DNA of 64,000 nucleotides from Siphonodentalium dalli (GCA_032622095.1 CP136069.1:126005450-126069449), one strand, 5' to 3'; shown: positions 43,480 to 55,804, counted from the first letter of the stretch. Translations and numbers: made by a program. Notes: generated by a model not told the origin, from the sequence alone.

Positions 43480-44620
43480 TCGCAAATATATGATTCATTG
43501 AATCATTTGAGAAGAACGTGTATGAGTTTGATGGTAATTGGTACTAAACATATTTTTATAAGTTTTTGGTGACCCTCCCGTCCCTATTTCAGACTCAAGC
43601 GGCGCCAATTTTGACATCATTAAACCACACAATTAGACTCATTATAAAGATGAATATATATAAAATTTATTAAAATTGGCGCGTATACAAATTGGTATCA
43701 AATTTAGGGCCACCATTGCATATCTCTCACCCAAAAGGCACCAATTTGGCGCATTTAAACCTCACGATTAGATTATTCGTATCACGTAGAAGAATATGTA
43801 TCAATCAGGTGGAAATCGGCGCTAAACATATTGTTTATCAATGTTTGTGTCCCCCTCACCCTCTAGGTACCCCTGACTCGAATGGCCCAACTTTTGTATC
43901 TTTAAACCACACAATTAGACTTCTGATATCATGGAGATTATTATTTGTAAGTTTGGTGCTAATCCGCGACTAAACAATTTTTTATCAAATTTAGTGCCCG
44001 CCCACCCCACCCCCATCTCTCACCAAAGCAGCACAAATATGACGTCTTTAAAATCACACGATTAGATTCCTCATATCATGGATAAGAATCTGTATCAATT
44101 TGGTGGAAATTGGCGCTAAACATATTGTGTATCAATTTTGGTGCCCCTCTCCATTTCAGTGCACCCATGACTCGAATGACGCCACCTTTGACAACTTTAA
44201 GCCACCCAATTAGACACCTCATACCATGGGGATGAATTTGTATAAGTTTCGTGGCAATCGGCGACTAAACCAATTATGATCAGATTTAGTACCCACTCAC
44301 AGCCATCCCAACGACACAAGTTTGGCCTCTTTAAATCACACAATAAGATTCCTTGTATCATGGAGAAGATGTCAGAAGAATGTGCATCAATTTGGTGGAA
44401 TTCGGCGCTAAAATTATTTTTGATCAATTTTTGTACCCCTCTCCCCTTCCGGGCATCCCTGACGCGAACGGTGCGACTTTTGACATATATAAACCACACC
44501 ATTAGATTCCTCATATTATGGGGATGATTATATATTAGTTTGGTGACAATCGGCGACAAATGTTTTTTCTGCCCCTCCCCCTGTTCTGCCCCTGGCAACA
44601 ACGGCGTCACTATAGAACAC
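43480..44620. repeat. ~290 bp satellite-like repeat, main array
   Basis: Half-unit landmarks recur about every 145 bases. 'GAAGAAYRTGTATCAATTTGGTGG'-type strings occur at about 43510, 43790, 44085 and 44372, and 'GGATGATTATRTATAAGTTTGGTG'-type strings at about 43650, 43933, 44228 and 44520. CCACACRATTAGATTCCTC links the halves. Copies differ by 10-25%, so the array is old. Confidence 0.8.
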
Positions 44621-44794
44621 AGACAGACAGACATTCGCAAAAAATAATAATATATATATATCTCTCCTATATATTTTGATACAATCTGTATTCGAGAGAT
44701 AACCCACATCCTCCGGACCTCAATGATATGATCGTGAATGAGTATTGATATACCCCACTAAACTTTGACAAACACCAGTAATGGTGTGTAGATA

Positions 44795-44876
44795 ATTTAC
44801 ATATCTCTCTTATATATTTTGATACAATCTATCTAATTTACGTATCTCTCTTATATATTTTGATACAATCTATCTG
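44795..44876. repeat. ~41 bp tandem duplication
   Basis: AATTTACRTATCTCTCTTAT followed by ATATTTTGATACAATCTATCT is present twice in a row. Confidence 0.85.
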
Positions 44877-45830
44877 TTTGTCTGTCTGTCATTTATACAA
44901 ATCTACGATTCTCCACCGATCGAGACCAAACTTCCTATCTAGGGGTAAAATCCCACGGACACGGTCGTTGTCGTATTGGCGAGCCCGTGCGACGCCCGTG
45001 CAGCGCATGCGCAGACGAGGTCTCGGAAACGGATGGAGCTATCGACTTGAAATTTGCTATGTGAATGTATCTTGCCCCGGATGCGATTTTTATCGGGTCG
45101 CCGAGCCCGTGCGACGCCAGCTTCGCGCATGCACAGACGAGATCTCGGAAACGGGTGGAGCTATCGACTTGAAATTTGGTTTTTGAATAGCCCGGACAAC
45201 GTCGGGCTCATCGGCTAGTCTCATATATATTTTGAAGACCTCTGTCTGTCTGTCTGTTTGTCTGTCTGTCATTAATAAAAATCTACGATTCTCGACCGAT
45301 CGGGACGAAACTTGGTACGTGTATGTAGTTTGACCAGGCGGTGGTCGTTGTCGTATTGGCGAGCCCGTGCGACGCCCGTGCAGCGCATGCGCAGACGAGA
45401 TCTCGGAAACGGGTGGAGCTATCGACTTGAAATTTGGTATGTGAATGTATCTTGCCCCGGATACGAATTTATCGGGTCACCGAGACCGTGCGACGCCAGC
45501 TTCGCGCATGCGCAGACCAGATCTCGGAAACGGGTGGAGCTATCGACTTGAAATTTGGTATGTGAATGTATCTTGCCCCGGATACGAATTTTATCGGGTC
45601 GCCGAGCCCGTGCGACGCCAGCTTCGCGCATGCGCAGACCAGATCTCGGAAATGGGTGGAGCTATCGACTTGAAATTTGGTTTTTGAATAGCCCGGACAA
45701 CGTCGGGCTCATCGGCTAGTCTCATATATATTTTGAAGACCTCTGTTTGTCTGTTTGTCTGTTTGTCTGTTTGTCTGTATGTTTGTCTGTCATTTATACA
45801 AATCTACGATTCTCGATCAAGGTCAAGGAC
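44877..45830. repeat. GC-rich tandem array with TCTG-microsatellite flanks
   Basis: Five copies (about 44980, 45099, 45360, 45480, 45602) of a ~122 bp unit containing GAGCCCGTGCGACGCC, CGCATGCGCAGACGAGATCT and GGAGCTATCGACTTGAAATT. A ~500 bp higher-order unit adds GCCCGGACAACGTCGGGCTC, (CTGT)n and AATCTACGATTCTCGACCGA. GC content is clearly above the surroundings. Several reading frames stay open only because of the repeat. Confidence 0.85.
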
Positions 45831-47600
45831 GCGATCGCACGTGAAATTTTACCCACCCGTATTGTTCCCGGGATCAAAGTATGCCTACATATTAAATTTT
45901 AGTCGGATCGGTCGAGGACCAGAAACATGCCTATATGAGCATATATTAGCGAGGTCAAGGTCAAGGCTAATGTCGGGACTAGTGCTGACCTCGTTCTGAA
46001 AAGTCTGGGCTCTATGGGGTGTTATTTTAATTACCACTGGTGCGCTGACCACAATGACATATTTATGATGTCGGTGGGTATATACGATCTGGTCGCGATT
46101 TACGATATATATATATATATAGATGTACGATTCTATTATAAATCATAATTATGACCGTATAAGTTGTTTATAGCATCTAGTATTGATGAGTAGGCTGTTT
46201 TGATTCCTATCAAAATATCCAATGAAACTGAGAGTGACATCTTATGGTCATCATGATAGCTAATTATTTTCACAAAAAGATTTAATTCTGAGCTTATAAT
46301 GAATTTGAGAAATTCTATATATATAATCTAACTTTCATGTTAAAATAAGCACGCTGCATATAATATACAGCGTACTTATTTTCACAAAAATACCTTTAAT
46401 TTTGAGCTTATAATGAATTTGGCAAAAGAAAAAAATGATATTTCAGAAACTAAACAGAACAGAAAGTAGGAAAATATTCGACTGTTGCTAAATCAAACGT
46501 ATGATATATCATAACAATGCCATTGTGTTCAGTAATTTGATAATAGCGTCCATTCTATAAGTGGTTTATCTGGAACATAATAACATGATTATATATAGGG
46601 CAACGCATAATTGAGCTAATAATTATTGTTGTTCGGGATCAGTTTCAAATGGAATTCAATCCAATTTATACGGCGTGTGGCCATTATTATTCGCCCGACT
46701 TGAGAGGCGTAACGAGAGATCAGTCTCCGTTGGAGGTGTCCAATTTGACAACTCGAATTTGACAACTCGAATATTCCGACCGAACTACCACACCCTATCC
46801 TTGAAACATGCCAGGAAATTCAATTTGCACATTCCTTACTTTACAGTTAAAACATTTCCAACTGGTACCTCAAGCTGTCCAACTGCCGTTTGAATCTTTT
46901 TGTTTTGTTTGAACATACTTTATTCCAAAACAAATACAATGCATACAGATACATATGACACAACATATTGAGACAGAGTATAGTTGACATAAAATTGTCG
47001 GATATTTGGAAGCATGTTATATTGGTTTGAAACGGAGACGACAGTAAGCTATAAGCTTTTTTGGTCGTTCCGCCCACTTATATGAAGATGATACCCAATA
47101 TTCGTAAGATGGTGATATGTACACGTATATACAATATCTTGGTACCACGCCATATCATGAATACCTCACTAACGCAACATGGGACCAATATCATGTGTCT
47201 GATCGTTTCTATTTGATTGGGGTATTTAGTGGCTGATTGGAATTGTATGAATGGTAGAATGATGTCGAGAAGTTTGGAGAATATGATGGGGTTGAATCGA
47301 GCTCCCTACTAGGCTGAAACCTTTTTAATCGATGGGTATTTCGATTCAAATTTGGACAGAAAATAGGAAAATATTCGAAAGTTGGTCTAAATCATACGTA
47401 GAGCGTTGGAAAAAAACAAAACAATTCTAACTGATATCGTGACAGGACTGAAATGTCCAAATGTTGAAACTTTGGACCAACGTTGGATTAGACTTTCTGG
47501 GGTAGCTCATCAACTTGCCATACAAATGGTCACAGGCAAGCCTTAGGAATATTTTTGTTCAATGTCCATGCGAGGTTGTTATATGACCGTCTACTATAAG
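45831..47600. other. Interval with minor repeats only
   Basis: TTTTGAGCTTATAATGAATTTG is duplicated at about 46285 and 46397, flanking a small hairpin (AATAAGCACGCTGCATATAATA, 46345-46381). TTTGAACATACTTTATTCCA at 46908 resembles a minus-strand retroelement 3' end. No gene was recognised. Confidence 0.4.
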
Positions 47601-47840
47601 TAATAGGTACAGTAATGCTTTATTCTCAGCCATTATAATACATGGTACATGAGAAAACATATATACACTATATACAAATTAGAACTTTCCGGGGTATACA
47701 TAGACAGAATACAATGCAGATAATAATCAGTTACGGTCCAATATTGCATTAACATGTCCGGAATAGAACAATACAGATCTCGATAGACTTATTTAAAGAT
47801 TCTAAGCGAACCGGGAAAAAAAGAAGAAGAAATTACATAA
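47601..47840 (-). repeat. Possible minus-strand retroelement 3' end
   Basis: GGTACAGTAATGCTTTATTC at 47608 reads on the minus strand as a terminal AATAAAGCATTACTGTACC. The body does not show protein motifs. Confidence 0.3.
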
Positions 47841-47984
47841 ATATACATCATGGTTAGTATATATAGTACTGTTTTCTCATTTTCTTTTTGGAAACCAATT
47901 TGTTGTAAATGATGATGTACCAATATTACGTACATGATTATGATCTGTAATTAAATTGACTCATATAATGTTTGCACACACTTA

Positions 47985-48130
47985 TAAATACACACATATT
48001 ATATACGTATACATACTCATGCATATACCTACACACACAAACACACATACATATGTATAAATATACATACATACAAACGCATACATACACATACACACAT
48101 ACACTTATACATACACATATACATATATAT

Positions 48131-48162
<32 letters not shown>

Positions 48163-48172
48163 TTATATATAT

Positions 48173-48203
<31 letters not shown>

Positions 48204-48220
48204 TACACACATATATATAT
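47985..48220. repeat. (CA)n/(TA)n/(CATA)n microsatellite block
   Basis: About 230 bases of alternating pyrimidine-purine sequence built of ACAC, ATAC and ATAT. All Tyr/Ile/Thr/His-rich frames across it are artefacts. Confidence 0.95.
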
Positions 48221-48454
48221 ATTGTATTATGGCACACTCGATATTCGTTATGGAATTTTGCATATCTAAAACACGTGGAAACCATACAAATAGTAACATC
48301 ATATGCATAGTTGTACTATGAATAAGGAATCTACGACGTGGTCTTCACATATATGTATGTATGCATGTTCACACATACAGACGCACACACATATAAGCAC
48401 CACGATCGCCAAATATTTGAATAGTTATTTAAATTGTTTCAATCCGATTTTTAT

Positions 48455-48645
48455 AAAATTTGTCAAGTCACAAAGTTCCTAATTTTAATATTCATGACCT
48501 TTCCATGACTGACATAGTAGAAACAGACAATCACCGCTCAGTGTTAGAATCGAGGTCCTCATTTTAATATTCATTATGACCTGACATCGATTCTAACACT
48601 GAGCGGTGATTGGCTGTTTCTACTTGTGACTTGACAAATTTTTGT
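48455..48645. repeat. Imperfect palindrome P3
   Basis: Arms GAAACAGACAATCACCGCTC then AGTGTTAGAATCGA (48521-48553) and its complement (48587-48623), with outer arms AAATTTGTCAAGTCACAA / TTGTGACTTGACAAATTT. The loop phrase TTTTAATATTCATKATGACC is also present in the left outer arm. Confidence 0.75.
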
Positions 48646-49182
48646 TTTAAAGTTGGAATTATCGACAGATTTCTCCTCTATAGAAATTGTTTACTGACGA
48701 TCTGTTGATTTGTATGAGTAAATAAATTATTAGCCGACAAGAAATCACTGAGCGCTAAACGTTTAGTTGATCGTTTGGCCGATTTTTAATTATAGTAAGC
48801 CGCGCGGGGTTGAAGTTATAAGAAGATTTCCGACATTTTGTTCTGAGCCGGATCAAAATGAAAATTTACGGTCTTCGGAGACAATATTCGGTGGTTAAAA
48901 AATTATCAAATGCTATGTATATGAATGGTTTTGATGGGAGTTTGTGGTATTGATTGAAAGATGAATTCTTCGCCGATACATCCGTGGTTATATCTGTGGC
49001 ATTACTGGTGTGAATGAGCTATATTTGATCGATCGGCGAGTGATGGTAAAAAGGTGAATTTCTACAGATATCCTTGTCTTATTATTATACCATTTGCGTG
49101 AAGCAGGCGCGTATATAGCAGCGGCGTATATGGGCAGCGCAAAAGGGGGGCGGACAGCAGAGCGCGTTACAGGCCCCTGTGC

Positions 49183-52100
49183 TGAAACTAACAATTAAGT
49201 TTCGGCTGCGGATAAGAAATCGACAACACGCCGTTTTACCATAATGATATATTTGTGAGGTTCGGGGGAATATTTGTAGCGGCAAGGAAAATGATAAAAC
49301 CCGGCCTATTGAGTATCGCGGTTTTTTAACATCAACGCTCAGTAACACAGAGCAACAGGTGCATTCTCAGCAAAACGGTGCATTTGAGGAATGAAAATCG
49401 AAAAATTTCAATGTCAACAGTATCCTCCAATATTGCTCGTTTATGAAAGCGAGGGATCTGCTGAAGCTAATTGTAGAATATTGGCATCATTACTCGTTCG
49501 AGTACATTGCTATTGTACATTGAAGTTATCGATGGCAAATCGTGTGAATTTCCTATTGTAACATACGTTACCTGTGTGCACACACCGAAAGGGATGGTTT
49601 ACATCGGTATTGAACCACATAGCGGTACCAAATTTTTCATATATGAATTTTGTAAGGTGGGCAACAGCCAGAAAGTTAAACACATTGAAGTCACAAACAT
49701 ACACGGTTCCATGTGATTTGGATCAAAACGCTATAAACAGTGATAATTGCATACATTTTCTGATAATTACGTAGCAAATTTTATTACTTCATAATTCGTT
49801 TCCTTTCATTTGATAACATGTACGGTTTGTGTCAAATGTTTTATTCCATATTATATTCGAAGATCCGCTCTTTCAAGTTGCAATGAGAAATCTATTTCTC
49901 CGCGATTGTTTCTTCCAAAATTAAGCTGCCGCTACGCATATACAATGGTAACGTATGTTACACACATAAACATCAGTATAATACTATACCAGAAGCAAAC
50001 CAACTATTCAGCTTTATTACCAACGTCGACAAAGATTGCATATAGATTCAGTTGTATTTAAACTAGCATTGGATCATATTTAAATACAAAAGTCCCCTAT
50101 ATTGTTATAATGTGAATGATTGCACTGGTAAATTGAGTGGGAAGTTAATGCTACATGCACCTTTTGCTGGACCCGCATGCATACAGTCGCACGACCTCAT
50201 GTTTTAAGCACTTTCCTGAGTAACGTATTGTTATAATAATTATGCCTAGTTATGACCGACAGTACAACATAATATTGGTGTGGGTTTTCAATGATTAAAG
50301 TAACTGCAGGTGACTGCATGGTTTCAAGGTGCATGGTACATGTATCGGCGTTGGGATATCACATTATTGCTTGCAGTATATCGAGGACACCGATAGACTT
50401 CTAGAGAAGAACGGCGATCGGGCAGTTTTGTTGTTGCTTTCATAAATACAGTTATAATAGGAATTAGACATCTAAACATCCGTTCACATCAATGTTTGCG
50501 AATATTATACACTTTGGCGCAAATCAAACATTACTTAAAATTAATGTCAAAAGACATATTTGGTATTGAGTTAGTCACTGGTGTCATATTGGTGGTTACC
50601 ACCAAGGTCCATGGTCAATTGGCTCTTCTATATATAATTCCCAGCCCCGTGCTTGTAATATGCATCTCCAGGTTATGACCAAATATCTTTGATCATGATA
50701 CGAATCATGCATAACGTCATTTAATGGCCGCGTGTATTTTTCTGTAGTCGGATAATTATCGGCTTTAAATTATCAGAACTATTACATCTATATATTGAAT
50801 TCAGTTATATAGGGGTAACAAGCATGCATGTCGAAGTCAAAGTTATAGTTGAACAAGGGTGCTTACTCAAGCTTGTGTCGTGGTCACCTGGTGCATTCTC
50901 AGGGGAGTTTAAAATGCAACATCATGGAATATATTGTTTAACTTTCATCGTATACATACGCCCCCGAAAATCATTATGATTATTAACCCGCTAGTTTGCT
51001 TTGGAGACCTTTACTAAACAGCCAATAAATCCAATTAATATTCGTAAGTAAGTGTGACTAAATAATATCATGAAAATGTGAAGGTCCCTGCACATCGCAA
51101 TAGTGAAAGGTGCTAAATACAACAAATCACGTGTACCGCACACGATTCATCATAACACCATCAAAGTGTCATAATAGCAGATATTACCCACATATTAGGA
51201 TCACTGGTGTACTAAACTCGTATCGTTATTACCACACAGTGAGATATCTTGGTTAAATTGTTTTTATTAATTTTAGCCGGTAACGTATGTTACAGTAACA
51301 TACGTTATATTGACATATATAACAGAGGCTAGCACAAGTTATATACCGTTTTACAATGCAAATTTGATATTTTCCTGATCAGATCGAAGATGGCCATATA
51401 TATAAAATAATTAATTTCACTCCACATCATTGAGATATTCAAAACGTATGGTAACGTATGTTACAGGCTTAAAACAAACTATCACACTCGGCGACATTCA
51501 GACGTTCCACTGCATCCACGATTGTGTATTTCGAGACCTGGATATATCGTTTGTATAAAGTCGATGGACAGCCAACTTTTAGTGGGTTTTATGCATGTTA
51601 TAAATAAAACAGTGTCCGCGTGGAATCATTTTTATTCGGTAACGTATGTTACACGGATCTGGCGACAGCTATTTCACGCGTTATATGTTTCTTGGTCATA
51701 GTCGCAGATGTTCGTAATGACGTATAATGAAGACAACAAATGCTCACGAGTCTGCAACTGGAAACTGGCATCGAACTCCTGATATTAATACCTTTTGTGA
51801 GCCAGTCTTCATATAATATGGGCTCGGCGACAGTAACGTATGTTACATGTTGGCATACATAGGAGCAGCTCCCGTCAAAAATAATCTACAACCTGTTTAT
51901 GTATGTAGTGTTCCAGTTGCGCGGGGGTAAGTTCTTACCGCGTACGACATTTTTCTATCTCTGTCGTCGGTATTCTAATGGAAAACCACCAGCGACACGC
52001 ATGTACGGTTTTACTGAGAATGGACCAACAACGCTGATTATAGACCGAAACAAATTTCTTGCCAAATCCGGACGTACTAGATACTCAAGCAGTCGGTAAT

Positions 52101-52190
52101 GTCCGACAATCCCCGGTGATTTCCGGGACCAATGTGTTCATAAACCTATGAACGACATTGGAAGTGACGGCACGTTACGTTCATATAAGA
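49183..52190 (+). repeat. Repeat R3, copy interrupted by a transposon
   Basis: 49183-49357 and 52026-52190 together equal the uninterrupted copy at 52596-52930 at about 90% identity. The left part includes AACAATTAAGTTTCGGCTGC and the right part GTAGACCGAAACAAATTTCT-like sequence and CCCCGGTGATTTCCGGGACC. The interruption is the element at 49358-52025. Confidence 0.8.
49358..52025. mobile_element. ~2.67 kb TIR transposon (apparently non-autonomous) inside R3
   Basis: The boundaries follow from the empty-site copy at 52596-52930. The left end is GGTGCATTCTCAGCAAAACG, and the reverse complement of the right end is GTCCATTCTCAGTAAAACCG. CAACA occurs on both flanks (49353-49357, 52026-52030) as a probable 5-6 bp target duplication. 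The interior has no transposase frame; the longest open frames are under 90 codons and unrecognised. It carries seven copies of GTAACGTATGTTAC or its complement at 49558, 49948, 51280, 51295 (one mismatch), 51451, 51639 and 51833, towards both ends. Subterminal repeated motifs are typical transposase-binding sites in several DNA transposon groups. The superfamily cannot be assigned. Confidence 0.7.
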
Positions 52191-52335
52191 AATGAACGGC
52201 GGTTTCAATGCGGTCATGGGGTTTTGACCGCGAGAAAAAATCAGCAAACTGCATGAACCCCGAAGGGGTTCATGCGGAGTTTGCTGATTTTTTTAACGCG
52301 GTCAAAATCCATGACCACGTTGAATCCGCCGTTTA
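52190..52335. repeat. ~140 bp palindrome P4
   Basis: Arms run from AACGGCGGTTTCAATG through ATCAGCAAACTGCATGAACC to the apex CCCCGAAGGGG (52257-52267) and back. Mismatches are few. Confidence 0.9.
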
Positions 52336-52595
52336 TTATTTATATTTATATACTTAAATTCATTATGAACTAGGATTGTATGTCTTTCCCACTATTTATT
52401 CATCTATTTAAACGAACGCATGGAGTTCAGTTCAGACAGTTCGAATCCTTGTTTTTTGGAAAACCAAACATTTTGAGAATCCGTTCATGGATAACGGAAG
52501 AAACGCAATTTCACAGTAAAGTATACACATATGACAAAATGTCTTGTTTAGCTAGTAACTAATGTAGACGTGTTGATTTCAAGAATGATTAATAT

Positions 52596-52930
52596 CTGAA
52601 ACTAACAATTAAGTTTCGGCTGCGGATAAGAAATCGACAACACGCCGTTCTACCATAATGATATATGTGTGAGGTTCGGGAGAATATTTGTAGCGGCAAG
52701 GAAAATGATAAAACTCTATTGAGTAGCGCATTTTTTTTAACATCAACGCTCAGTAACACCGAGCAACAACACTGATTGTAGACCGAAACAAATTTCTTGC
52801 CAAATCCGGACCTACTAGGTACTCAAGCAGTCGGTAATTTCCGACAATCCCCGGTGATTTCCGGGACCAATGTGTTCATAAACCTATGAACGGCACTGGA
52901 AGTGACGTCACGTTACGTTCATAGGTTTAT
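52596..52930 (+). repeat. Repeat R3, uninterrupted copy (empty site)
   Basis: Contiguous version of the sequence split by the transposon. It ends in a hairpin (GTTCATAAACCTATGAACG ... CGTTCATAGGTTTATGAACG). The junction reads GAGCAACAACACTG at about 52762-52775, with no extra sequence. Confidence 0.8.
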
Positions 52931-53980
52931 GAACGCATTGAATAAGGGGTGTGTCTACCGTAACGCTATGGGGAAATAGGAAGAGATATCAGGTGTATGT
53001 AAATATAGATAAATGAACTCTGATTGTTGACAGTGATCAGCACGCTGTACATGTACCGGTATATATACTGTGTGCACATTATATACATGTAGGCCTACTT
53101 TCATTTTAGTATGTGTCATAAAAGACTCATGTTGTTAAATTGAAAAAAACATGTGTGAAAACAGAGAGAATACATGTACATGTGCCGGTACTATATACCT
53201 ATTTGTGTGCTGTACTACCGGTACTATTCATGTACATGTACTACACTACAATAAGAGAAATTTTAATTGATTCTGCTGCCCTTGTGCCACAGGCCTCAAA
53301 CACGCCACACAAGTATCTGTAGCCAGGCCCACCAGTACCAGGCTACTAGTAAATGAAGAACAGAAAGTGTCACATCATTAATCGAGCCCAATCTTAGTTA
53401 TACTAGTCTCTTGTGTAGTTTGGGTTACTATTAATAAGATATTTAATGAATGTTTGGAATGTATGGTAGCATTCTTACCTGGATCAACATATGCCATGCA
53501 CAACGCTGGTCATCATATCATCACCGCTGTTGGCAGTAAACCCCGGCGGGCATCAGTAAACCGCTCATCGGGCTATAACAGTTAGAGTTTTCCATACCAG
53601 GGCTAATCTAATCAGTTAAAATTAGTCAATTTAGAGGGAATACCAACCAGTGGAAGACGTACATGTATATTCAGATATCAGTTTTCGAGAAAAAACCCAT
53701 CTTAGTCGAGCGGACTTAGAATATCGGGGTAAACTTAAATTTCATTCAGCAACACTTTCACGGCAGAATATAAAAATAGTACATTATAATCACTTACAGT
53801 ACATGTACATATAGCCCAGGTGCAGTGCTAGCCTATATTATATACTACCAAAACTTTTGGTCAGTTTATCGATGCCTGACACTTGTAAACGCTTGAACGG
53901 GTATATGGTACATGTATGTGAATTAAAGATCTTATTAGTGACACAACACTTCACAAGAGGCTAGACATACATTTGTAACT
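52931..53980. other. Interval rich in TACATGTA/ACCGGTA strings
   Basis: 53040-53250 contains several TACATGTAC and CCGGTA strings in short spacing. Otherwise no gene or element was recognised. Confidence 0.4.
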
Positions 53981-54146
53981 ACAGTAATGCTCTAATTAAT
54001 CGACTCCTTAACCACAGCAGAATTACGGGTAACTCGGGGTGAGCTTTCCGTTGAATGGCAACAAGCCATATATCCGACTAAATCCTGAAAAGTTACACAT
54101 AATTCTGCTGTGGTTAAGGGGTCGATTTCTTAGGGCACTACTGTAT
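53981..54146. mobile_element. Pogo-like MITE with ~53 bp TIRs
   Basis: The left arm ACAGTAATGCTCTAATTAAT then CGACTCCTTAACCACAGCAG is the near-perfect complement of the right arm ending at CTACTGT. TA dinucleotides flank both ends and the termini begin CAGT, as in pogo/Tigger-type Tc1-mariner elements. A weaker relative starts at about 54938 (ACAGCTATGCTTTAATTAAT). Confidence 0.65.
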
Positions 54147-54550
54147 CTGTTTTAGTGCACATCAAATTTATTTGTTGTCTTTCCTCTTGTAATTTGTCTT
54201 TGGTTGTGTTCGCCATTTCTATGGACAACTACGTGTACTGACATCAAATGACTGAAATGAGTCAAAATTTAGCAGTGCAGCCAATTATATAGATAAACAG
54301 AATTAAATAGCATCCAAATTCCAAATGAGCATAAATGATAAAACAAACTTTATTGAGCACACTTTTAATACTAGTAATTACAGCTACAATGAAAGCACCT
54401 GATAAAATTTCTAAGTTTGGTAAAACTGTCTGTATACAAAGTTTATCTGACCGTGATGAATAAAACCTATAAATGGGATCATATACATGTATGTTAGATA
54501 TCATTACATGATTATTTGAAAACACATATCCGTATGGAAAACAAACTATG

Positions 54551-54644
54551 CTATGCTATGATGCTGGTGGTCCTGCTGAATTGCTATGATGCGGGTAGTG
54601 CAATTCATAGCAATTAAGCAGGACCCAACCGCATCATAGCACAT
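54551..54644. repeat. Minimal hairpin of the GGTGGGTCCTGCTGAATT TIR family
   Basis: TGCTATGATGCTGGTGGTCC then TGCTGAATTGCTATGA faces its complement ending GGACCCAACCGCATCATAGCA across about 10 bases. It equals two termini of the 6874-7684 element joined with almost no interior. Confidence 0.75.
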
Positions 54645-55330
54645 TAGCAGGAACACTTGAACAGGGTATATTTACAGTGTCAAATCGAATGGGCATCTTT
54701 TAACAATATTTTTGAACAATTTCCTAGAAGTGTTCGAAAACTGAGAACTGAATTTATATTTTTTTTTATGAGGTTTCGATTGAAAAATTTCTAACTTAGC
54801 TCATCAGGATTAACAGACTACCAGTATGTTTGGTATATTTTTCTGTAATCGACACCTGCTGAGGTGGGGAAATATCATCCATTGTCGCACAGCTATATTC
54901 TCTTTCCCAACAAAGTCTATAGAACATACATGTAAAATTACAGCTATGCTTTAATTAATCAACTCGCCTTATAAAGGTTGACCACCGGGTATTACTGCAG
55001 TATTCAGGCGTGTTCATGCGATCAACCGCAGTCAGTTATACCGCCGCAGAATGTGGTCCACCTCACATTTGCAGTTAGGCTGTATTTTTCATGCGATGTT
55101 TATATGAATTTTGTTTTAAAGTTGACATTGTAACCACACCAGAATTTTTTTTATTGTTTCAAAATGTCTAGATAGAATTCAGAATTTTTGTGGTAAAAAC
55201 AATTAACTTGGTTATCACAGTTAACACATATTACTGTGGTAAGATTACCAGCGGATACCGCATGTCAACAGGGACTGCATGCTCTAATTAATTATCAGGT
55301 TTAACATGTTTATACTGGATACAGTTCATT
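54645..55330. other. Interval with a partial pogo-like terminus only
   Basis: Apart from the terminus at about 54938, nothing was recognised. Confidence 0.4.
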
Positions 55331-55334
55331 TTAA

Positions 55335-55783
55335 AGGTACTTAATCCGGTTCGATGATACCCATATAATCAGATTCGAACAACAACAACATCATACATTT
55401 GTATTTAGAAAGGCTGCTTCAGTTACGGTATCAGAATTGATTAATTGCCCTAAAATAATGCTAACCACTGTCAACTAAAGTATACAATTGCCTGACATAT
55501 GTTATTTATCAACATGTTGTTCTACAAAATTTGGCCTTATTATCAACAGAAAGCCTCTTGATTTTAGAGTTATCCATCTTCATCTGAAATTTGGTCCGAG
55601 ACCGTGGGCCACTATTAATTATTGATCGTGAAAAATAGTATATTTCAAAAATTGATATATAATATCTCTGAGCTTTGATAGGTGGGTTCCTCGACTCGTA
55701 CCAAATATCTTTTACCCCCAAGTCCAAATAAATAGTAATGTGCGAGCGTTAATTCAGGGGGCCCTTAATCGGATTATGCATCT
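55335..55783 (+). mobile_element. MITE copy M4, TTAA-flanked
   Basis: Left end AGGTACTTAATCCGGT, right end TCGGATTATGCATCT, between TTAA at 55331-55334 and 55784-55787. Interior is colinear with M1. Confidence 0.8.
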
Positions 55784-55804
55784 TTAAATTCAAATACATT
55801 TTAA

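Noticed and set aside
47938-48310. Tyr/Ile/His-rich open frames
   Set aside because: They are translations of the (CA)n/(TA)n block and are open on both strands.
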